Notes: generated by a model from the letters alone, not told the origin. Shown: positions 8,877 to 18,202, counted from the first letter of the stretch. The stretch: 64,000 nucleotides of DNA from Acidiferrobacterales bacterium (GCA_947258385.1 CAMYII010000024.1:1-64000), one strand, 5' to 3'. Made by a program: numbers and translations.

Positions 8877-9779
8877 ATGGGCAAGCACACGCTTCGGTCC
8901 CGGACCGCATGCGCACTGGTTCTGGCGGCGTCCTTGAATGCCGGCTGTGTGACCTTGGAAGACGGTGAGGCGCCGCCGGATGCGCCGATTTTGCTGAGGC
9001 CCGAGGCCCGCAAACTGCTCGGGGCTAAAATGGCGGATGTCGTCGTCGAAACGCGGGAGACGGTGGCAAACATGCCGCTGCACACCCAACTGATCCGGCA
9101 GGTCGCCCAGGAGTCGAAACAGGCGGTAGTGAGCATCTACGCGCAGACCAAGACCCCCTATCGTGTGAGTCTGCTGCCGATCCGCATACCCGGCACGAGT
9201 TTTCGCGTACGGGTGCCCGGCATCGGCCTGGGCTCAGGTTTTTTTGTTCATCCGTCCGGGTATGTGCTGACCAATAACCACGTCATTCAGGATGCGGAGC
9301 AGATCAGGGTGTTGACACGTGACGGTACCGATTTCGGCGTTTCTGTGCTGGCCCGGGATCCGGTGTACGATCTCGCGTTATTGAGGATAGTGGGTTCGGG
9401 CAGGCGCTTTCCGGTGCTGCCCATGGGCGACTCGGACGCGGCCGCGGTCGGTGATTTTGTGATCGCCGTCGGCAATCCGCTCGGCCTCGGGCATACCGTC
9501 ACCGCCGGCATCATCAGTCAAACCGAACGCAACCTCTCGGGCGTTGCAGACGAAGAGGCAAGGCATATTCGGTTTATCCAGACGGACACTGCAATCAACC
9601 CCGGCTCGTCGGGCGGGCCGCTCATTACGCTGACCGGGGCGTGGGTCGGCGTCAATACCGCAGGCATTGTCGAGGCCCAGGGCATCGGGTTCGCCGTGCC
9701 GAGCAGCCAGGTCAGGGAATTCATTCATGAGATCCTGGCGGGTGAGGGCAAACCGGAGCCCGGGACGGCGAAACCGTAG
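8877..9779 (+). CDS. HtrA/DegP-like trypsin-type serine protease without PDZ domain
   Basis: 300 residues from ATG 8877, chosen for the AGGAG 6 bp upstream and because it starts a signal peptide ending in a probable lipobox (NAGC, cysteine 24). The catalytic triad is visible: His135 in LTNNHVIQDA, Asp165 in DPVYDLALLRI, and Ser245 in NPGSSGGPL. The chain ends about 50 residues after the protease fold, so the PDZ domains of DegP and DegS are missing. The family cleaves damaged or signalling proteins in the periplasm; a lipid anchor would place this one at a membrane. It stands alone, convergent with lpxC, with a hairpin between. The substrate is unknown. Confidence 0.9.
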   Translation: MGKHTLRSRTACALVLAASLNAGCVTLEDGEAPPDAPILLRPEARKLLGAKMADVVVETRETVANMPLHTQLIRQVAQESKQAVVSIYAQTKTPYRVSLLPIRIPGTSFRVRVPGIGLGSGFFVHPSGYVLTNNHVIQDAEQIRVLTRDGTDFGVSVLARDPVYDLALLRIVGSGRRFPVLPMGDSDAAAVGDFVIAVGNPLGLGHTVTAGIISQTERNLSGVADEEARHIRFIQTDTAINPGSSGGPLITLTGAWVGVNTAGIVEAQGIGFAVPSSQVREFIHEILAGEGKPEPGTAKP

Positions 9780-9788
9780 CAGCTGGCT

Positions 9789-9816
9789 GTGGCTGAGTAA
9801 CGCGCGCTTCAGCCAC
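9789..9816. terminator. Hairpin between convergent genes
   Basis: GTGGCTGA (9789-9796) and TCAGCCAC (9809-9816) form an 8-bp perfect stem just after the protease stop codon and before the end of lpxC. There is no strong T-run on either side, so termination is likely but not certain. Confidence 0.4.
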
Positions 9817-9852
9817 CTGCCGGTTTCCCCGCTTCCCGGAGGGAGGCCGGCG

Positions 9853-10830
9853 TCAGTTCTTGTTCGAGCACCTGGCCTTGCCGGTATCCGCGGCCTCACC
9901 GCCCGCCGGCGGTCCGTGTACCCCTATGAGCCTGTCGAATTCATCGACCCCCAGATAAGACCAGGCATCCGTTTCGTAAAACAGTTGCCGCAAGAGCGCA
10001 TTATTGAGCTCGTGACCCGGTTTGTAAGCATAGAAATGACCCAGGATCGGGGCGCCGACAAGCGCCAAATCGCCCAGACAGTCCAGGATCTTGTGACGCA
10101 CGAACTCGTCACGGAATCGCAGGCCTTCTTCGTTAATGATGTGATCGCCGTCGACGAGGATGGCGTTGCGCAGTGATCCGCCCCGCGAGAACCCCTGCTT
10201 GCGCAGCTCTTGAATCTGATCGGCGAAACCGAAGGTACGCGCCCGTGCGATCTCGGTCTGGAATACGTCGTCCACGAGCTCGAGCGAGAGCCTGTGGTGA
10301 CCCACCGCCGACGGGGCGAAGTTGATCTCAACCGTTATCCTGGTGGTGGTGTCGGGCATCAGCACGGCAAACTTTTCGCCTTCGCATACCGCGATCGGCC
10401 TGTGTATCCAGATCGCTCTGCGTGGAGCCGCCTGGCTGACGGTACCGACACGTTCAATCAATGATACAAACGGTTCCGAGCTGCCGTCCATAATGGGAAC
10501 CTCGGGGCCATCGAGCTCTATGATCGCATTATCAACTCCGCAGCCGCGCAAGGCGGCCATGAGGTGTTCGATGGTGCCGATCTGCACGCCATGCTCGTTA
10601 CCGATCACGGTGCAGAGCCGGGTGGTGACGACATTATGCCATCGTGCTGGAATCATTCCGCGGCCCGTTGACACGTCCTTTCGAACAAAACAGATGCCGC
10701 TGTTTACTTCACAGGGTCGCAGGCGCATAGCGACCTTATGGCCCGTATGCAGGCCGCGACCGACGTACGAAATTGATTCGTTCAGGGTATGTTGCATTAC
10801 CGTTCCGATGTGCTTTTCCGTTGTTATCAA
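9853..10830 (-). CDS. lpxC: UDP-3-O-acyl-N-acetylglucosamine deacetylase
   Basis: 325 residues. LpxC carries out the committed step of lipid A synthesis, a zinc-dependent deacetylation in the cytoplasm. The zinc ligands are visible as His89 in GTIEHLMAAL and His246 plus Asp250 in VRHKILDCLGDL. Glu88 and His273 (in PGHELNN) are the general base and acid positions, so the enzyme should be active. The start is a TTG at 10830 with GGAGGTG ideally spaced; the ATG at 10797 also fits the family but lacks a ribosome-binding site. Unlike most lpxC genes it is not beside ftsZ and the division cluster but stands alone, divergent from an AraC regulator. It may be a second copy or the only one. Confidence 0.93.
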   Translation of the reverse strand: MITTEKHIGTVMQHTLNESISYVGRGLHTGHKVAMRLRPCEVNSGICFVRKDVSTGRGMIPARWHNVVTTRLCTVIGNEHGVQIGTIEHLMAALRGCGVDNAIIELDGPEVPIMDGSSEPFVSLIERVGTVSQAAPRRAIWIHRPIAVCEGEKFAVLMPDTTTRITVEINFAPSAVGHHRLSLELVDDVFQTEIARARTFGFADQIQELRKQGFSRGGSLRNAILVDGDHIINEEGLRFRDEFVRHKILDCLGDLALVGAPILGHFYAYKPGHELNNALLRQLFYETDAWSYLGVDEFDRLIGVHGPPAGGEAADTGKARCSNKN

Positions 10831-11044
10831 TTAACACCTCCATATTGGGCGCTCGGTGCCTGCCCGGTACCGGACCGAAGTGAATCAATCCTCTCCGGAT
10901 AGGGTTTGTGTGTTAGGATAGTGAGGATAGGGGCGGTTGGGCTCGCCTGCTTGTCAGCAGGCGCCAAGTTGTTATCCTTGGTGCTTATCACCAGGCGCCA
11001 AGTTCTTATCCCGGCGCGCAGCACATAGGCCTTGGATGTTGTAA
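10831..11044. promoter_or_regulatory. lpxC / AraC divergent control region
   Basis: Between two divergent genes. It contains a direct repeat: CAGGCGCCAAGTTGTTATCC at 10958-10977 and the same 20-mer with one change at 10992-11011, a period of 34 bp. Directly repeated sites a few helical turns apart are typical of AraC-family binding. The AraC-type gene begins 34 bp downstream, so autoregulation, and possibly control of lpxC, is inferred. Confidence 0.5.
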
Positions 11045-12043
11045 ATGTTCCCTTCCACAATTTCTTCATGGGCCCTGGTCATCTGGAGAGCGCTCGAGTC
11101 CTATGGGTGTGACAGCCGCGGGGTGTTCGAACGGGCCGGCCTCGATGCAAGAAAATTGCGGGACCCAAACGCGCGCTATCCCTTCACTGCAATGACACAA
11201 TTGTGGGGGCTGGCCGTTGACGCCACGGGGGATCCCTGTTTTGGCCTTACCGCGGCCCGCTTTTGGCATCCAACCTCGATGCATGCCTTGGGCTATTCAT
11301 GGATGGCCAGTGCAACACTGAGAGACGCACTGGAGCGTTCGGTTCGCTACATCCGGATCGTCAGTACCGTGGCGAAGGTGAGCCTGGAAGAGTCAACGGA
11401 GCATTGCGAATTCATTCTCGACCACACGGCAGACAATGTGTTGCCGGCCGATGAGGCGATCGACGCCGCCATGGCCGTGATCCTGGATTTGTGTCGCACC
11501 AGCTACGGCTCGGAGTTGAACCCGGTGCGGGTCGCGCTGCGCAGGCGCGAACCGGCATGCGCCGGGGAGTTTGCGCGCGTGTTCGGCGCACCCGTGGGGT
11601 TCTCGGCGCCGAAGAATATAATTTACTTTGGCAGGACTGCATTGGATGTGCGCCTGCCGACGGCGAACGCCGAGCTGGCACGGGCCAATGACCAGATCAT
11701 CACTGAATATCTCGCCCATCTGGATCGCAGCGAGGTCACCATGCAGGTCAAGGCCAGGCTGATCGACCAGCTGCCTTCGGGCCACACGGCTGAGACGTCG
11801 ATCGCGGAGGCCATCAACCTCAGTCCCCGGACTCTTCAGCGCAAACTACAGGAGGAGGGTACGAGTTATCGAGAACTGCTCGATGAGACCCGCCGCGAAT
11901 TGGCCGCCCAGTACATTGAGAATTCCCGGCTATCGATCAACGAGATCACATACTTGCTGGGGTTCTCGGAGCCGAGCAACTTCTCCCGTGCCTTCAAGCG
12001 ATGGATGGGTGTTTCCCCACGCGCCTATCGTCTGTCCCGATAA
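11045..12043 (+). CDS. AraC-family transcriptional regulator (OruR/ArgR-like layout)
   Basis: 332 residues. The N-terminal two thirds resemble the arabinose-binding-like domain of the OruR-type AraC group (FERAGLDARKLRDPNARYPFTAMTQLWGLA at the start). The C-terminal quarter holds two helix-turn-helix units: TSIAEAINLSPRTLQRKLQEEG, and INEITYLLGFSEPSNFSRAFKRWMGVSPRAYR, the latter being the AraC signature. It is a cytoplasmic DNA-binding protein that probably responds to a small molecule. It diverges from lpxC and has a pair of direct repeats just upstream. The inducer and targets cannot be read from sequence. Confidence 0.9.
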   Translation: MFPSTISSWALVIWRALESYGCDSRGVFERAGLDARKLRDPNARYPFTAMTQLWGLAVDATGDPCFGLTAARFWHPTSMHALGYSWMASATLRDALERSVRYIRIVSTVAKVSLEESTEHCEFILDHTADNVLPADEAIDAAMAVILDLCRTSYGSELNPVRVALRRREPACAGEFARVFGAPVGFSAPKNIIYFGRTALDVRLPTANAELARANDQIITEYLAHLDRSEVTMQVKARLIDQLPSGHTAETSIAEAINLSPRTLQRKLQEEGTSYRELLDETRRELAAQYIENSRLSINEITYLLGFSEPSNFSRAFKRWMGVSPRAYRLSR

Positions 12044-12157
12044 CCTGTATGTTGCGGACCTGGCTGCACACTCCGCCCGGTATCTGTTTTATCTGCGGGC
12101 CGGGTCAGCGGGTGAGCCTGAGCTCGCGTGCGAGCGGCAATACCGCGGCGTCGACAT

Positions 12158-12174
12158 CGGACTGCGACAGTCCG
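12158..12174 (+). terminator. Small hairpin between AraC and antiporter genes
   Basis: CGGACTG-CGA-CAGTCCG is a perfect 7-bp stem with a 3-base loop, about 110 bp after the regulator stop codon and 55 bp before the antiporter ATG. It lacks a T-run; it may be a terminator or a 5' leader structure. Confidence 0.3.
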
Positions 12175-12228
12175 GTGCGGCTACTGGTATGATGCGGCAT
12201 ACGTTTCGGACGCGGGGAGCAATAGCCG

Positions 12229-13836
12229 ATGGATCCTTCCTGGCTCGCCATTACCTTCTCTGATATTGCCTGGATAGCGATCGCATTCTTTATGGGATTG
12301 CTAGCGCGCCTTGTCGGCTTGCCGCCGCTGGTGGGCTTCCTGGCGGCCGGGTTCGCGCTCAATGCCTTCGGTGCGGCAGGCGGTGACGCGCTCAATGAGA
12401 TCGCCGACCTGGGCGTGACCCTGTTGCTGTTCAGTATCGGGCTCAAGCTGCGGTTGCGCGGCCTGCTGCGGCCGGAGGTCTGGGGTGTCGCGTCTGTGCA
12501 TATGCTCATCACCGTGCTGGTGTTTGGTGCGGCCATCTACGGGCTCAGTGTTGCCGGCCTGGCGCTATTCGGTGCGCTGGATGTCAAGCTGGCCTTGATG
12601 ATCGCCTTTGCCTTGAGCTTCTCCAGCACGGTCTTCGCAGTGAAGGTGCTGGAGGAAAAGGGGGAAATGGCATCGCTTCATGGTCGCGTCTCTATCGGTA
12701 TTCTCATTATCCAGGACCTGATCGCGGTGCTGTTTCTGACTGTCTCCACCGGGAAGATCCCGTCTCCCTGGGCCCTGGCGCTGATCGGCCTGCTGCCGCT
12801 GCGCCCGTTGCTGTACAGGCTCATGGATCGCACAGGGCATGGCGAACTGCTGATCCTCTATGGCCTGTTGCTGGCCCTGGGCGGTGCCGCGGTTTTCGAG
12901 CTGGTAGGCATGAAGGCCGACCTGGGGGCGCTCGTACTCGGTGTACTGGTCGCCGGGCACCCCAAGGCGTCGGAGCTCGCAAAGTCACTGCTCGGTTTCA
13001 AAGATCTGTTCCTGGTCGGTTTCTTTCTGAGCATAGGCCTGTCCGGGGTGCCCACGTTCGAGGCCATCGGCATCGCCGTCCTGCTGGCAGCGCTGGTGCC
13101 GTTGAAGGTCGCATTGTTTTTCCTGCTCCTGGCACGGTTCAGGCTAAGGGCGCGCAGCTCACTGTTGACCTCGTTGAGTCTCGCCAATTACAGTGAGTTC
13201 GGTCTGATCGTGGGTGCGATCGGCGTCGCCAACGGTTGGATTACAGGAGACTGGTTGACCATCATCGCTATTGCCCTGTCGATCACCTTTGTCCTGGCAT
13301 CGCCATTGAATGCGGCGGCACACGTGATCTGTGCGCGCTCGCTTGAGCGATTGAGACCCTTCGAGACCAGGACGCGTCTTCCCAACGACCAACCGGTCGA
13401 TACAGGGGATGCGGAAATTCTCATCTTTGGCATGGGCCGGGTGGGCAGCGGCGCGTATGATGTGATGCGGGAGCGTTATGGAAGGCGTGCCATAGGCGTT
13501 GATTTCGATTCGGCGACCGTTGGGGCGCAGCAAGTGGTGGGCCGCGACGTGATATTCGGCGACGCCACGGATTCCGATTTCTGGGAGAAGCTGCGGCCTG
13601 GAAAGATTGATTTAGTCATGCTGGCGTTGCCCCATCATAAGGAGAATATGGACGTTGCGAAACAGCTGGTTGACGGCGGTTATGCCGGTCAGATCGCCGC
13701 AATCGCCAGGTTCGCCGATGAGATTTCGGAGCTTGAGGGACAGGGCGTGCACGCGGCGTTTAATATCTATACCGAGGCGGGCGCTGGATTCGCCGAGCAC
13801 GTGTGTAAGCAATTCGAGCAGCAGTCCGCGGGGTAG
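12229..13836 (+). CDS. Kef-type monovalent cation:proton antiporter with NAD-binding domain
   Basis: 535 residues. The first 375 or so form a CPA2-type membrane domain with about twelve hydrophobic helices, including LARLVGLPPLVGFLAAG and the substrate-region pair LSFSSTVFAVKVLEEKGE and SIGILIIQDLIAV. A cytoplasmic Rossmann domain (about 390-510) begins ILIFGMGRVGSGAYDVM with a GxGxxG nucleotide motif, as in KefB, KefC and YbaL. The protein should exchange potassium or sodium for protons at the inner membrane, gated by a dinucleotide. The C-terminal TrkA-C domain is absent. The gene is alone, so the regulating ligand is unknown. Confidence 0.92.
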   Translation: MDPSWLAITFSDIAWIAIAFFMGLLARLVGLPPLVGFLAAGFALNAFGAAGGDALNEIADLGVTLLLFSIGLKLRLRGLLRPEVWGVASVHMLITVLVFGAAIYGLSVAGLALFGALDVKLALMIAFALSFSSTVFAVKVLEEKGEMASLHGRVSIGILIIQDLIAVLFLTVSTGKIPSPWALALIGLLPLRPLLYRLMDRTGHGELLILYGLLLALGGAAVFELVGMKADLGALVLGVLVAGHPKASELAKSLLGFKDLFLVGFFLSIGLSGVPTFEAIGIAVLLAALVPLKVALFFLLLARFRLRARSSLLTSLSLANYSEFGLIVGAIGVANGWITGDWLTIIAIALSITFVLASPLNAAAHVICARSLERLRPFETRTRLPNDQPVDTGDAEILIFGMGRVGSGAYDVMRERYGRRAIGVDFDSATVGAQQVVGRDVIFGDATDSDFWEKLRPGKIDLVMLALPHHKENMDVAKQLVDGGYAGQIAAIARFADEISELEGQGVHAAFNIYTEAGAGFAEHVCKQFEQQSAG

Positions 13837-13981
13837 TAATGAAGGCGTAGGCTCATGGAGGGGAGATCGGATGACTGGCGATAGAATTTAATATTCGAAA
13901 TGCAATCCAACAGCGCGCATCGATCGCGCATGGGTCGGATATCTCTTTAACTTTTGACCGTATGGTGAAAGGAGGCCGGGA

Positions 13982-14233
13982 ATGAAACTTGATATCAGGG
14001 CATTTGCCTTGGCATGTGGGTTGCTCTGGGGGCTGGCGTTGTTCCTTGTAACGTGGTGGATACTGGCCTTTGATGGCGCTATCACCGAGCTTACCTTCCT
14101 GGGAAGGGTCTATCGCGGCTACAGCGTCACGCCGCTCGGCAGTGTCATTGGTCTGGTGTGGGGTTTTGCCGACGGTCTGATCGGAGGCGCGATCTTCGCC
14201 TGGCTGTACAATCGCCTGGCACGGGGCAGGTGA
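13982..14233 (+). CDS. Small two-helix membrane protein, holin-like annotation class
   Basis: 83 residues starting MKLDIRAFALACGLLWGLAL, with a strong AAGGAGG site 6 bp before the ATG. Two hydrophobic helices (about 8-29 and 54-77) flank a short polar loop containing YRGYSVTPLGSVIG. Proteins with this layout are often labelled bacteriophage holin by homology, but there is no phage context here and no lysis gene. It sits 73 bp before pyruvate kinase. Its role is unknown; inner-membrane location is likely. Confidence 0.75.
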   Translation: MKLDIRAFALACGLLWGLALFLVTWWILAFDGAITELTFLGRVYRGYSVTPLGSVIGLVWGFADGLIGGAIFAWLYNRLARGR

Positions 14234-14306
14234 GCCCTATCATACGCGATAGCACGAGATTCAATTCAGAAACAAGAAGGGGGCCGCCCCAGGCGAGGAA
14301 TACCCG

Positions 14307-15767
14307 ATGACGCTTCCTGCCAATAAAACCAAGATCGTCTGCACCATCGGCCCCGCGTCTGAGTCGCAGGATATGCTCGAAAGACTCATCGGCGCCGGCA
14401 TGAACGTGGCGCGCCTGAACTTCTCGCACGGCGATTTTTCCGGCCATAAAAAAGTCATCGACAATATTCGCGCGGCCTCCCTGGCGGCTGGAAGACGTGT
14501 GGCGATCATGGCCGATTTGCCCGGTCCGAAGATGCGTATCGGTGAGCTCGAGGGAGAGCGTATCGAGCTCGGGGATGGCGACGAATTTACGCTGACCATT
14601 GACGATGTCGTTGGCAATCGGAAGCGGGTCTCGGTGAGCTTCTCTCGGCTGGTCGAAGTGGTGAAGCCGGGTGATGCGTTGTACGTGAACGACGGACTGA
14701 TTCATCTAAAGGTCCGGCGTGTTAAGGGTCATGACGTTCACTGCCAGGTGTTGGTGGGAGGCGAGCTGCGTTCCCGCAAGGGACTTAACCTCCCCGGGAT
14801 CGATCTCGGCATCTCCGCATTCACCGACCACGATCAGGCCTGCCTCGCCTTTGCCCTGGAGCAGGGGGTCGACGCGGTCAGCCAGTCCTTCGTCGCGACC
14901 GCGGCCGATGTCGAGGCGGTTCGCCGGGAGGCGGCGGCCCTGGGGCACAGGCCATTTATTATTGCCAAGATCGAGCGCGCCGGCGCACTGGAGCACCTTG
15001 ACGCCATTTTCGATGCCGCGGACGGCATTATGGTTGCCCGCGGCGACCTGGGGGTAGAGATCCCCATTGAGCGGATTGCCGTCGTGCAGAAGCGGCTGAT
15101 GGACAAAGCCAATAAGCTGGGCAAACCGGTAATCACGGCGACACACATGCTGGAGTCCATGGTCGAGCACCGTCGCCCCACCCGGGCGGAGGCGACCGAC
15201 GTGGCCAATGCTATCCTCGATGGGACCGATGGCGTCATGCTTTCCGGTGAGTCGGCAATGGGCAAATATCCGGTCGAGGCCGCGGCCATGCTGGCGAAAA
15301 TTGCCGCCGCCACCGAGCCCCACCGTTCGGGTCACCGCCTCAAGGAGGCGCTGCAGACCTATGGGCGTGACGGCAATGTGAGTGTCGTCGATCTCATCGC
15401 GCTCAGTGTTCAGTACACGATGGAACGCATCTCTCCTGTCGCGGTCATTGTGCCCACCCGTAGCGGATCGACAGCGCGGAACATCGCCCGTTTCCGGCTA
15501 CCGGTGTGGATCACGGCCTTCGTCACACGGGAGTCTACCTGTCAGGACCTCCAGTTCTCCTATGGGGTCAATGCGGTCCACGTGTCCGAAGGTGTGGGGG
15601 ATTGGGATGCGTTCTCCCGCGACTGGCTGCGATCACAGGGCATCACCCGCGGTCTCGCCATCCTCACCCAGGGACCGTCGCCGGAAACTCCGGTCGGCAA
15701 TCATCGTATGGACATCCTGGAACTGGGCGCGATGCCGCCGGGAGGCACGGCGTCAGGCGGTGTTTAG
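14307..15767 (+). CDS. pyk: Pyruvate kinase
   Basis: 486 residues, full length. It begins with NKTKIVCTIGPAS, the family start motif, and carries the phosphoenolpyruvate site IIAKIERAGALEHLD, the metal and substrate motif MVARGDLGVEIP, and the conserved block RPTRAEATDVANAILDGTDGVM with SGESAMGKYP. It converts phosphoenolpyruvate and ADP to pyruvate and ATP in the cytoplasm, the last step of glycolysis. It faces the glycogen debranching gene across a foldback repeat. The nearby phosphoketolase and acetate genes form the other exit from sugar phosphates. Confidence 0.96.
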   Translation: MTLPANKTKIVCTIGPASESQDMLERLIGAGMNVARLNFSHGDFSGHKKVIDNIRAASLAAGRRVAIMADLPGPKMRIGELEGERIELGDGDEFTLTIDDVVGNRKRVSVSFSRLVEVVKPGDALYVNDGLIHLKVRRVKGHDVHCQVLVGGELRSRKGLNLPGIDLGISAFTDHDQACLAFALEQGVDAVSQSFVATAADVEAVRREAAALGHRPFIIAKIERAGALEHLDAIFDAADGIMVARGDLGVEIPIERIAVVQKRLMDKANKLGKPVITATHMLESMVEHRRPTRAEATDVANAILDGTDGVMLSGESAMGKYPVEAAAMLAKIAAATEPHRSGHRLKEALQTYGRDGNVSVVDLIALSVQYTMERISPVAVIVPTRSGSTARNIARFRLPVWITAFVTRESTCQDLQFSYGVNAVHVSEGVGDWDAFSRDWLRSQGITRGLAILTQGPSPETPVGNHRMDILELGAMPPGGTASGGV

Positions 15768-15831
15768 GCTGTCACCTGGTCGGGACAGAAAAACAATTTA
15801 CGCCCGTCTGGAGTATTTCTTTATTTACTAT

Positions 15832-15917
15832 TAACGCAAAGACGCAGAGACGCAAAGATAATAAAATTAAGTAAGGAGTTTTTGTTTGCTTTGCGCCTTA
15901 GCGCCTTTACGTTAAAA
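15832..15917. repeat. Short foldback repeat related to family A
   Basis: TTAACGCAAAGACGCAGAG and GACGCAAAG on the left are mirrored by CTTTGCGCCTTAGCGCC and TTTACGTTAA on the right. The sequence motifs (GCAAAG with ACGC, CTTTGCGCCTTNGCG) match the core of repeat family A, but the outer parts are missing. It lies between the convergent pyk and glgX genes and may terminate both. Confidence 0.6.
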
Positions 15918-15939
15918 GATCAGATCTAAGCGATTAGCA

Positions 15940-18033
15940 TCACAAACTGGCGGCCCGGCTCTCGAATACCACTACGCTGCGCGGCGCTACCTGGCAGGTC
16001 TCTTCGCTCATCTCGTTTTGTTCGTGCGGTTCCACGATGTCGGCCGGGGAGGGTTGAGCCGTGTCAACGGCGCGATACCAGTGCCGCCCCGCTACGCGCG
16101 GCAGCGGCATCGCAAGGGTATCCTCGGACATATTCAGGATAATATGCAGGTCTTCTTCGTCCGCGTTGATCGCGCCGAGGGTAAAGGCGAGCACCTGGGC
16201 ATCCGGGTCCGACCAAAGGGGCTCGTTGAGCTCGATGCCATGCCAGGTGACATCCGGCAGACGCGCGGTGCCGCGCGCGGTGCCGGTCAGGAAGCGGTGG
16301 CGCCGCAGACAGGGATGACGTTTGTGCAATGCGATCATCCCTTTGACGAAGCGAAGCATGTCCTGGTTTCTCTCCACCAGGTTCCAGTTAAACCAGGTTA
16401 GCTCGTTGTCCTGACAATAGGCGTTGTTATTGCCCTGCTGAGTCCTTAAGACCTCATCGCCCGCGAGGATCATCGGTACGCCCTGGCTCAGGAACAGGAT
16501 GGCGAAGAAATTCTTGGCCTGTCGTCTGCGCAGATTTAGGATTGCGCTATCGGTCGTCTCGCCTTCGACGCCGCAATTCCAACTGAAGTTGTGATCGTGA
16601 CCGTCGCGGTTGTCCTCGCCGTTGGCCTCATTGTGTTTTTTGTTGTAACTCACCAAATCGTATAAGGTGAAACCGTCGTGGCAGGTGACGAAGTTGATGC
16701 TGTTGATCGGCAGGCGCCCATTGGGCTCATAGAGATCGCTGCTGCCACTCAGGCGGGTGGCGATCTCGCCGACCAGCCCCTTGTCACCACCGATGAAGCG
16801 ACGCAGGGTATCGCGGAAGCTGCCGTTCCATTCGGCCCAGCGAAAGCCCGGGAAATCACCGACCTGGTACAGCCCCCCGGCATCCCAGGCTTCGGCGATA
16901 AGTCTGGTATGGGTCAGCTGGCGCGAGAACTCGATGCTCCAGGGTACGGGTGCGTGGTACAACGGTTGGCCGTCCTCGCCGCGGGCCAGGACGCTGGCGA
17001 GATCAAAACGAAAGCCGTCCACGTGCATCTCGCGCACCCAATATTCGAGGCAACCGACCAGGAACCTTGAGACCAGGGGGTGGTTGCAGTTGACCGTGTT
17101 GCCGCAGCCGGTGTAGTCCAGGTAGAGGCGGCGGTCATCGGGATCAAGGTGGTAGAACATTTCGTTGCCGAGCCCTTTGAAGTTTATGGTGGGCCCGTCG
17201 GCGCCGCCCTCGGCGGTGTGGTTTAACACGACATCAAGGATCACACCGATGCCCGCTTTATGCAGCGCCTTGACCATATCGCGGAATTCTCGCCGGTGCG
17301 TGCCCTGTTCGGGCGAGACACAGTACCCGGGGTGTGGGCAGTAAAAGCTGTGGGTACTGTAGCCCCAATAGTTTTTCAGGCCTCTTGCCGTAACCGCTTC
17401 GAGTATGTCCTGCTCGTCGAAGGCCATGACGGGCATCAGCTCCACGTCGGTGATGCCCAGTTCCTTCAAGTAGGGGATTTTTTCAATGACCGCGGCGAAG
17501 GTCCCTGGATTGTTGACGTTGGCCGACGGATGGCGGGTGAACCCACCGACGTGAAGTTCATAAATAACCGAATTTTCCAACGCGTGATTGAGCGGCTGGT
17601 CGCCCTCCCAGTCGTAGGCGTCGTTTACCACCATGCTGCGCATAGACGACGCGGTCGTGTCTTGCGGGTCGCTTGCACGCTTACGATTCCACAGTTGATC
17701 AGTAACGGCCCGTGTCCACGGGTCCAGCAGCTCCTTTCGTTTGTTGAAGCGGAACCCTGTCAGTGCGGGTTCGCCCGGACCATCGACCCGCCAGGTGTAA
17801 TAAATGCCCGGCGACAGTCCTTCGACATAGACGTGCCAGAAGAAGAACGTGCGGTTGATGTCAGGATCGAGCGAAATGACCTGCAGCGGCACTGTGCTGT
17901 CCGCGCTTTCGTACAGCACGAGCTCGACGCAGGTGGCGTTGCGGCTGAAGATGCAAAAATTTACACCGCCGGCATCGGCGCGTGTGCCGGCGGGATACCT
18001 CGATCCCGGATTGGTGTTGTGTTTACGCGTCAC
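15940..18033 (-). CDS. glgX: Glycogen debranching enzyme (isoamylase type)
   Basis: 697 residues. An N-terminal carbohydrate-binding domain (YPAGTRADAGGVNFCIFSRNA at about 13-33) precedes a GH13 barrel. Catalytic elements are visible: the substrate-site motif VLDVVLNHTAEG, the nucleophile region DGFRFDLASVL, the acid region LIAEAWDAGG, and NFVTCHDGF. GlgX hydrolyses alpha-1,6 branches left by phosphorylase in the cytoplasm. It lies 169 bp downstream of the phosphoketolase gene on the same strand; a CTCCCG/CGGGAG hairpin at 18119-18135 sits in that gap. Other glycogen genes are not in the window. A TreX/isoamylase-like role in trehalose pathways is possible but less likely. Confidence 0.92.
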   Translation of the reverse strand: MTRKHNTNPGSRYPAGTRADAGGVNFCIFSRNATCVELVLYESADSTVPLQVISLDPDINRTFFFWHVYVEGLSPGIYYTWRVDGPGEPALTGFRFNKRKELLDPWTRAVTDQLWNRKRASDPQDTTASSMRSMVVNDAYDWEGDQPLNHALENSVIYELHVGGFTRHPSANVNNPGTFAAVIEKIPYLKELGITDVELMPVMAFDEQDILEAVTARGLKNYWGYSTHSFYCPHPGYCVSPEQGTHRREFRDMVKALHKAGIGVILDVVLNHTAEGGADGPTINFKGLGNEMFYHLDPDDRRLYLDYTGCGNTVNCNHPLVSRFLVGCLEYWVREMHVDGFRFDLASVLARGEDGQPLYHAPVPWSIEFSRQLTHTRLIAEAWDAGGLYQVGDFPGFRWAEWNGSFRDTLRRFIGGDKGLVGEIATRLSGSSDLYEPNGRLPINSINFVTCHDGFTLYDLVSYNKKHNEANGEDNRDGHDHNFSWNCGVEGETTDSAILNLRRRQAKNFFAILFLSQGVPMILAGDEVLRTQQGNNNAYCQDNELTWFNWNLVERNQDMLRFVKGMIALHKRHPCLRRHRFLTGTARGTARLPDVTWHGIELNEPLWSDPDAQVLAFTLGAINADEEDLHIILNMSEDTLAMPLPRVAGRHWYRAVDTAQPSPADIVEPHEQNEMSEETCQVAPRSVVVFESRAASL

Positions 18034-18202
18034 GACGTCAGATGCAAATCCCGTGTTAGTATCGGCCGCCTACAGGCATGGCTTACACAGTATAGCGCAA
18101 TAAAGACTCCGCGAAGGTCTCCCGGCTCGCGGGAGCGGATTTGGCCAGACAGCATCTGGCGTCGAGCCCAAACGTCGGTCGCGGGGTGCTGGCGTTATAC
18201 CA

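Noticed and set aside
13982-14233. Prophage suggested by a holin-like protein
   Set aside because: No endolysin, capsid, integrase or att site is nearby; the label rests on two membrane helices only.
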